A DNA stretch of 64,000 nt, taken from positions 26,448,001-26,512,000 of the forward strand of contig NC_080574.1 of assembly GCF_029962835.1 (NCBI RefSeq). Reading direction: 5' to 3'. The notes under the pieces were generated by a model that did not search any database, was not told the origin of the DNA, and saw only the letters and a program-made list of their open reading frames with translations. Below are positions 57,774 to 64,000 of the stretch, piece after piece. This stretch comes from Magnolia sinica (lineage: Eukaryota; Streptophyta; Magnoliopsida; Magnoliales; Magnoliaceae). Each line of letters starts with the position of its first letter. Within the stretch, counting starts at the first letter, position 1. The translations under genes were made by a program, and so were the position numbers.

Positions 57774-58930
57774 CCGGAAACGGATCAATGAACACCCGAT
57801 GATTGACTGGTGTACCACACACCAGCGATCTAGCCGGTGTGGGTACGTGTCAGGAGCTCCGAGTTGTCGAACGGTTTAAAGGAGATCAAAGTTACATGGC
57901 CCCCAAAAATGATGTATTTATTATATCTACACCGTTCATCCATTTTACTGATCGTTTTAGAGTATGAAACAAAAAACAATTCATATAGAAACCTTATATG
58001 GACCACACCACAAATAAGAGTGGCTACAATAATTTTGACTGTTAAAACAATCTTAGGGCAATGTTTATTTTCCATCCAATAATTAGACATCCGACCCGTA
58101 AATCAGGTCACGCGCAAATATCAGCTTAATCCAAAACTTTTGTGGCCACGAGATGTTTTTAATGGTGAGTGTTCGATCACCCTTTTCTCCTCCGGCGTGG
58201 TCCATATGAGATTTTTATCTGAATCATTTTTTGTCTCGTGGAATGAAATATTCTGAAAAAAATGGGTGAATGGTGTCGACATGACAGATACACCATGATG
58301 GGAGCCACGGAGCACTGTTTCTGGCCACCCATCCACATCCGGAAACGGATTGGCTACTACCCCGCAACCAACCAATGGCTGATGGTCGGTGATCTGTGGG
58401 CCCGAGCATGATGTATGTGTTTCATCCATGCCTTCCATATATTTTTTAGATCATTTTATGGAATGATACCGAAAATGAGGTATATCCCAATCTCAACTGG
58501 ACCACATTACAGGAAACAGTGTTGAATGAACATCGACCATTAAAAACTTTTTGGAAGTTTTGGATCAAGCTGATATTTGTTTTTTTTCCCTTCATCTAGG
58601 TATTTATGACCTAATCAACAGATTGGATGTCAAATAAACGGTACAGTGGGCCTTAGGAGGATTTTAAAGGTGGATATCCAATCACTATTTTTCCTGTAGT
58701 ATGGTCCACCTGAGATTTATATCCCTCTAATTTTTGTTATCAAGCTCTAAAATGATCTGTAAAAATGGATGAACGGCATGGATGAAACACATGCATCATG
58801 GTGGGGCCCACAGAGCACCGACCACCAGCCACCGGGCTAGTGGCAGGGGGAGTAGCCAATCCGTTCCCACCAGATCGGTGGTGTGTGGTACACCAGCCAA
58901 TCCGCTTCCCGCTCTTGGATCCGTTTCCGG
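57774..58930. repeat. Foldback element (family 1, long form) with another inside
   Basis: The ends are CCGGAAACGGATC (57774) and GATCCGTTTCCGG (ending 58930). Next come GACTGGTGTACCACACACCAG opposite TGGTGTGTGGTACACCAGCC, trimmed here to 20 bases. The left arm and centre run to about 58130 and the right arm to about 58340. The arm is then interrupted by a second foldback (58341-58867) before the final terminus. Closest relative: 51638-52258. Confidence 0.7.
58341..58867. mobile_element. Inner foldback element (family 1)
   Basis: The ends are GGAAACGGATTGGCTACTAC and, inward from the right, GGAACGGATTGGCTACTCCC. The arms have GATGTATGTGTTTCATCCAT and GGACCACATTACAGGAAACA opposite TAGTATGGTCCACCTGAGAT and GGCATGGATGAAACACATGC. 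It is one of the better-preserved copies. No clean target duplication was found. Confidence 0.75.
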
Positions 58931-60650
58931 TTGGGTCACATCATCTTAAAAGCGGCTAAGTTCGGTGTCCGATGGGACCCACACATTTTAACGCTTGGCC
59001 CACCATTTCCACCAATGGGAGCCCCCATTACCTGATTTAATTGCACAAGCAAGAGAAGTGGGTAGAAATAGGGCCCACACTAAAAATACACGATGGGTGA
59101 TGTGTTGTGTAGATAACCTAAGCCTGATGTATTATTATTGGTCAGACAGGTGGGCCTGATTGGTTTGGACCATCTTCTTGAACTGATTGGGCTGGGCCCT
59201 CTCAAAATGTTTATTTGATCCACCCCACTATTTGTATCCAAATGTCCCTCAGAATGTTATCCATATCTGTGAGATCCATTCCGTTGATCTGCTGGGTCCT
59301 ACTGACAAATAGGCTGCACCCCAAAAATTGCATTGCTGTAATGATCCTACGAACCCAATTGGAGAACTTTTGATGATTACAAATGGACATCTCAAAAAAA
59401 AAGTCTAGCCAACGGTCAGCTTTCAATGGCCGAAAGTCCACCATTCAGTGTCCACAGTCATCCAACAATGGTGATTTTGGAGTATGGACCCATCCACAAT
59501 AGAGCCAACTAGATGAACGGTCTGGATCTATAACATCACAGGGAGAATGCTTGATAATTAACGTAAGTGTTTTGCATAGCGCCCAGCAATCTAGCTCACA
59601 TACTAAAAATGGGCCCATTGGGCCCACTATAAATTAAAATCCAATATTGGAATGGGCTGATGCGGTTGTGGGCAAACACAACTAGGAACATGATGATTTG
59701 GGCCTAAATTCTAGAAGGCCCAATGTTCTATCCCACCGTTGATTTTCAATATTTAAATCTCACATCATTGGCCACTCAGAAGGAAAATTTGGGATTAATA
59801 GCATTTTATATGGCAACGCAACAGCCGAGATCAGCTGATCCTGGTAGACTGGGCCCACAAACAAGGCTGAGTGAAATGATTTGGCCCACCCCGGGAATGG
59901 AAACTTAAACCCATGGATCTCTAAGAACAACGAAAGCCCAATCATTAGGGCCACCATTGGATGACGTATGGTGTTCCATGGACCATATAATCGCAGTGGC
60001 TGGATGTTTGTGAGCACCCATCAGACTGGTGGTACACACGGACTGTGGAGATTCACCCAGTTTAGTGGTCCACATAGGCTGCTGAAATAGATGCGACACA
60101 CCTCAGTCATCTTTTGGGTGGAGCCATGGTCTTGTGTGCACTCTTTTGGCATTTGCCCTTAAACGTGTCAATTTGATAAGTTTGACCCAAATCCAACTCA
60201 TTTGGGTGGCCTACCACTGTATGGATTCCTTGAATCAAAATAGGGGCCGTTGTTGTTAGGTGGGCCACAAGGGTATACAAGATTGATAAGTGAAAAGAGA
60301 ACTCAACTAAAATCCTCTGCAGGGCCTGTTGCAGGGATCGCTCTAACATTAGCTGGCTCAACTGACGGGTGGAATGGATGTCACACACATCAAAGGGGAC
60401 CCACAGCTGAAGGAATTGAATATCTGTCCATGTTCGTGGGCCTTGATGAATGGACTTTCCTTATCTCTGTGCTGGGGAATTCTCAATCTTGGCCGCACAT
60501 GATGAATATTTAGGATCTCGAATAAGAATTGGATGTTGTCAGATGTGCCTCATCCACCACCCAATTTGTGGGCCCAATGAGAAAAATCAAATTAATCAAA
60601 TGATACCCACCATCAAAGTAGATTAGTCATCGATCAGCATTGTAGGGCCA
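58911..60650. repeat. Direct duplication, copy 2
   Basis: This is collinear with 53956-57610 but without the hAT-like insertion, and with only the outer right arm of the foldback (CTCAACTGACGGGTGG, CACATCAAAGGGGACCCACA, about 60358-60415). Shared blocks include CAAATAGGCTGCACCCCAAA, AGATCAGCTGATCC, GCGACACACCTCAG and CACCACCCAATTTGTGGGCC. Unmatched pieces (for example 60440-60510) show independent small changes. Confidence 0.8.
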
Positions 60651-60889
60651 ACTTCAATGGTTAAGATGGTCTAAATCAGATTGGAATTGTCGGAGCCTGG
60701 ACGAGTCAGGCATGTTTTCATTAGTGCTGACTCGTGGTGCTAAACCAGATGGAACTCGATCGAGTCTGAGTTAACTCGGTTGTGTTGTATCTGACTCGGA
60801 TGAGTCATCAGTCCATGAAGCATCTCAAAAGGTCGACGGGTCAGCCCAAACTCGGGCAGTGCACACCGGGGTCCAATCAAACACCTGGG
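60651..60889. repeat. ACTCG/GAGTC-rich fragment
   Basis: Words such as GACGAGTCAGGC, CTCGATCGAGTCTGAG and GACTCGGATGAGTCA resemble the bodies of the hAT-like elements at 52766 and 26620. Termini were not found. Confidence 0.4.
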
Positions 60890-61235
60890 CTCTGTGGGGT
60901 CCACCTTGATGTACGTGTTTCATGGACACCATCTATTCATTTTGAAAGATCATTTTAAGGCATGATCCAAATATAGGAGGTGGATATAAGGCTCAAGTGG
61001 GCTACATCACAAGAAACAGCAGGGATCATGGGAGCCACAAAGTTTTGGATCAAGCTAATCAGGTTAGATGAAACTAAACATCACGCTGACTATGAAAATT
61101 TCAATGGTGGGTATCATTGTCACCATGCTTCATGTGGTGTGGTCCACTCAAGACTTTTATCCGCCTCCTTTTCAGTTTCATGCCTTAAAATGATCCATAA
61201 AAATGGATGGACAATGGATAAAATACATACATCAA
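60890..61235. repeat. Foldback element (family 1), left inner arm shortened
   Basis: The left arm has GTGGGGTCCACCTTGATGTA, AAGATCATTTTAAGGCATGA and GGCTCAAGTGGGCTACATCA. The right arm has TTCAATGGTGGGTATCATTG, TGTGGTGTGGTCCACTCAAG and AAAATGGATGGACAATGGAT. It shows the same order as the full copies, with a short centre. Confidence 0.7.
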
Positions 61236-62706
61236 GTCGATTTTCATGATCTTCAACCGAGAATGCGGACCGACCTAATTGAGGCCAGGTCGTATCTCAT
61301 AGACAACAGGTTCAGCTGCCTTGAAGTAGTCCAGGATAGGTCACGGCCGAAGTTGGTACTGTGTTGGCCTAAGGATGGGTTTCGCTGTCCTGAGGTGAGT
61401 TCGCCTTATATTACAGTTGATTAGTAAATGTCTCGACCATGCACTTAGAGGTCGACCTCGGCCTTGAGATCGAGTTCGGCCTTTTACTGTATTTGGTCGA
61501 GGGGATTGAGCTCGACCTTTCTCCATACTTGGTCAAGTAGATGTGGGTCTGGTCATTGGATCGCAACAATCACTGTTTAAATTGTTGACCTGATCTATCG
61601 ATGACAGCTATGTCTATTTTTCCATAACATAAACCAAATTCATTGCTAACCATCCATTGGGCTCTCTTACAATCTAGCAAACTTATAATCTAAGCATATA
61701 CATCCCATTTGGAAATCATTCTCAATCTAGCCACAAAATTAAATAGAAGGTGTTTAGCAATTCAAAAGGTGAGGTGTATGACTCTACGAGGGTTAGCCGG
61801 CAGTTACAACCATACACAAAACCTTTTCAATGCGAGTAGAGTTTTCTCATATATGCATAGGTTTGAAACTAAGACATGCATTTATAAAAGAGAGACCTTC
61901 AGTAGTTCAATCCATCGTATAACTACTACTACCTCAAGAGTTTTCACTTTAGATAGTTGTGGATATATAACACAGTCCAAGTGCAACACCTCATTACGTA
62001 TCCAAATCGATCACAACTATTCATTTGTGCATCTGCCTTGGGGACCGTTGGTTGTTATTCCTCTGAATGCCTATTCCTTCATGCATGTGTGGCCCATGTG
62101 ATCAATGGATGGATTCAGAATAGTCATTTGGAAATGGGGGTTTGATCATTTTCCGGACAAGGTTGGTCTCTCTGGATTGGGTCCAGGCCCACCAATTTTT
62201 GGGTAGGCTTGGGGTGGACTCAGGTCTTGGGCCTAATAGCATCAGCTGAGCCAGGCCTATCCAGGCCCAGACCATTCCCACCCCTACTTGCAGGGGGCCT
62301 ATTTGATTTTGTGTACATTTTAACGGCACTTGGAGTAAGGCCTCTCAGCGGGCCAGGCCTGGCCCAATCAGAGTCAAATTTTGAATAGGACATACACTGC
62401 CAGACCATCTCAGAAGAATCCAGTCCACTCATCAGGTGGGCCCCACATGTACCAAAATAATGCATACTTAATAATAATAATAAAGTGCATTTGGTGAGCT
62501 TAGAAACATTGTTTTAAAACTCAGACAGGCCTGATGCGACCCAACCCAATCCAGTTCGATAACATGATTCACCCTGACTCAGGTGAGTCTGACTCGACTC
62601 AGGCCCGAACGAGTCATTTGAGTCCCCAAGTCTTTTAACTATGCCTATCAAAGCTCAGGTATGCATTAGAGAAATAAAAAAGAAGACACGACTATATAAA
62701 GAAGAG

Positions 62707-62739
<33 letters not shown>

Positions 62740-63205
62740 TGAAGAAGATAGAGTGGGGACGGTTAATGATTAAAGGGAGATGTATGAACATAAGCAACAA
62801 AAGAAAGATTGTCGCTTTGGCATAAGCAACTAAGGACCCAAGCAACAAAATACTTGCTTATTCTTTTGGTCCCTTGTCTTATTTTACATTATTTTCATTA
62901 GGGAACTCATGTTTTCCCTATGCTACGCATGGGATTGCCTACACATCTCCTACAGACTATCGATTGATGGTCCGCTAGAATCCTACGCTAATTTATAATT
63001 CATTTCATGTCAGGTTTTTTATTTTATTTTATTTTATTTTTTATTTTTTAATGTGTTTTTTTGTCTCATTACTTTTCAGGAGAAACCTTATAATGAGGTA
63101 GGCCCACTAGGAATGATGTTTTCAAAATAATCCCTCTTATTGCGTTTGGATGCCATTTAAATTTTCATATAATTTAATTTTAATTGATTAGTGCTACTGT
63201 AGAGC
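61236..63205. other. Gene-free repeat-like stretch
   Basis: The segment 61250-61560 has GGTCGACCTCGG / GAGTTCGGCC words of an unidentified repeat. The segment 62160-62350 is rich in GGCCCAGGCC-like words, and 62550-62640 in ACTCGACTCAGG words. A (TTA)n microsatellite lies at about 62706-62741 and (TTTTA)n at about 63013-63043. Open frames here (up to 130 codons at 61709-62101) match nothing I recognise. Confidence 0.35.
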
Positions 63206-63341
63206 CTTTTTTTTTACACACGCACACACACCCCCAGACACTCACGCTAGTGGAATTTCACCACCCACGGGCACTCGAACCCTTGATCGGGAGTTGAAAC
63301 TCCTGACAGTCTACCACCCGAGAAGAGTAAGGACCCAGTGA
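63206..63341 (-). mobile_element. Au-like tRNA-derived SINE, antisense, 11-bp TSD
   Basis: Read on the minus strand it has CTCGGGTGGTAGACTGTCAG (A-box region), ATCAAGGGTTCGAGTGCC (B box) and a T-run on the + strand that is its A tail. TACTGTAGAGC flanks both sides exactly (63195-63205 and 63342-63352). It appears to be a different SINE family from those at 17854 and 50826, closer to the widespread plant Au type. Confidence 0.8.
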
Positions 63342-63352
63342 TACTGTAGAGC

Positions 63353-64000
63353 TCAATGGCTATTGGTTAATTTGTAAATGGTTAGTGTTCTGTCTTATAT
63401 AGTGTGGACCACCTAAATATGAAAAATATAAGATGAGCCTTGATGCAGGGCATGTTATGTCATCGCCATATTGACAAATCTCGTTCTAGGACATTTCTCG
63501 GCAAGAGAATTTCTCAAGAGATTTTTAGAATTGGATTTTTTTTTTTTCTTTGTGATATTATTAGAAAAACTAAAGCATTAAAAAATATATATACACTAAA
63601 ACACTTATTATAAAGTAATAAATAATTTTATTATTTTTTTAAAAATGGGGTAAGATTTAACTTTATACATATATAGGCATGCCCACCGGCACACCTGCAT
63701 ACCTTCGCTCACCTGTCATGGGCCCAAAATTTAAATGGTCCATGTGATGCGGCACCCCATGAAACCCTAGAGCCCAATTTTCAACATAATCCAAAACTCT
63801 AGTGCGCCATAGCAAAGAGAGATGCTAATCAAAGGAGGAAGCTATTTTCTTTTTCTATGGCTTACTAAAGTTTTGGATCACAGTAAAAGTTAGGTTTTGA
63901 GCTCATATCCATTAAATGAATTATCAAAAAGTTTTCATGAAAACTCATGAGAACTGGTGCGTAGGTGAGCATTGGAATATATAACTAAACATGACCATCA
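63353..64000. other. Gene-free stretch at the window end
   Basis: It is AT-rich and non-coding as far as I can see. It contains foldback-like words (TATGGCTTACTAAAGTTTTG, about 63856) that may begin another copy continuing beyond the window. Confidence 0.3.

Noticed and set aside
61709..62101. 130-codon open frame
   Set aside because: No recognisable domain, no supporting splice or leader context, and repeat-like surroundings on both sides.

Overview
The window is nuclear DNA of a flowering plant. It holds long introns, plant-type splice sites, a BAM3-like CLE-receptor kinase gene, a KTI12/DRL1-type Elongator factor gene, an Athila-lineage Ty3/gypsy retrotransposon, tRNA-derived SINEs, and many hAT-, Tourist- and Mutator-like non-autonomous elements. 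The dense long-hairpin repeats recall woody magnoliid genomes to me, but that is an impression and not something shown here.

Layout. Positions 1-6305 are repeats, including a TRIM-like LTR end, a 1.7-kb TIR element with a foldback nested in it, and further foldbacks. Positions 6306-16948 on the + strand carry seven C-terminal exons of a KTI12 homologue. Its introns are filled with transposons, and its last intron is a textbook AT-AC (U12-type) intron. The exon or exons with the start codon and P-loop are not in the window. Positions 19707-24331 on the - strand carry a complete two-exon, 998-residue LRR receptor kinase of the BAM3 type, tail to tail with KTI12. Positions 24.3-37.9 kb are intergenic, with foldback elements, SINEs and microsatellites. 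Positions 37968-49507 are one nearly complete Athila-type retrotransposon (coding on the - strand) with 2.05-kb LTRs, a tRNA-Asp primer site and a gag-pro-RT-RNaseH-integrase frame broken by two in-frame stops. Positions 49.5-64 kb are repeats nested in repeats, laid over an old direct duplication (about 53.96-57.6 kb and 58.9-60.65 kb).

The most unusual component is a group of roughly 270-620-bp foldback elements whose two halves are reverse complements of each other. I count about seventeen whole or partial copies, several inserted into one another. One nested copy (51638-52258) is flanked by a 9-bp target duplication (7/9 matching) and sits at a position where other copies give the empty-site sequence, which points to Mutator-like mobilisation.

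Only the KTI12 and BAM3 genes look like host protein-coding genes. Most other open frames are by-products of repeats or antisense to real exons.
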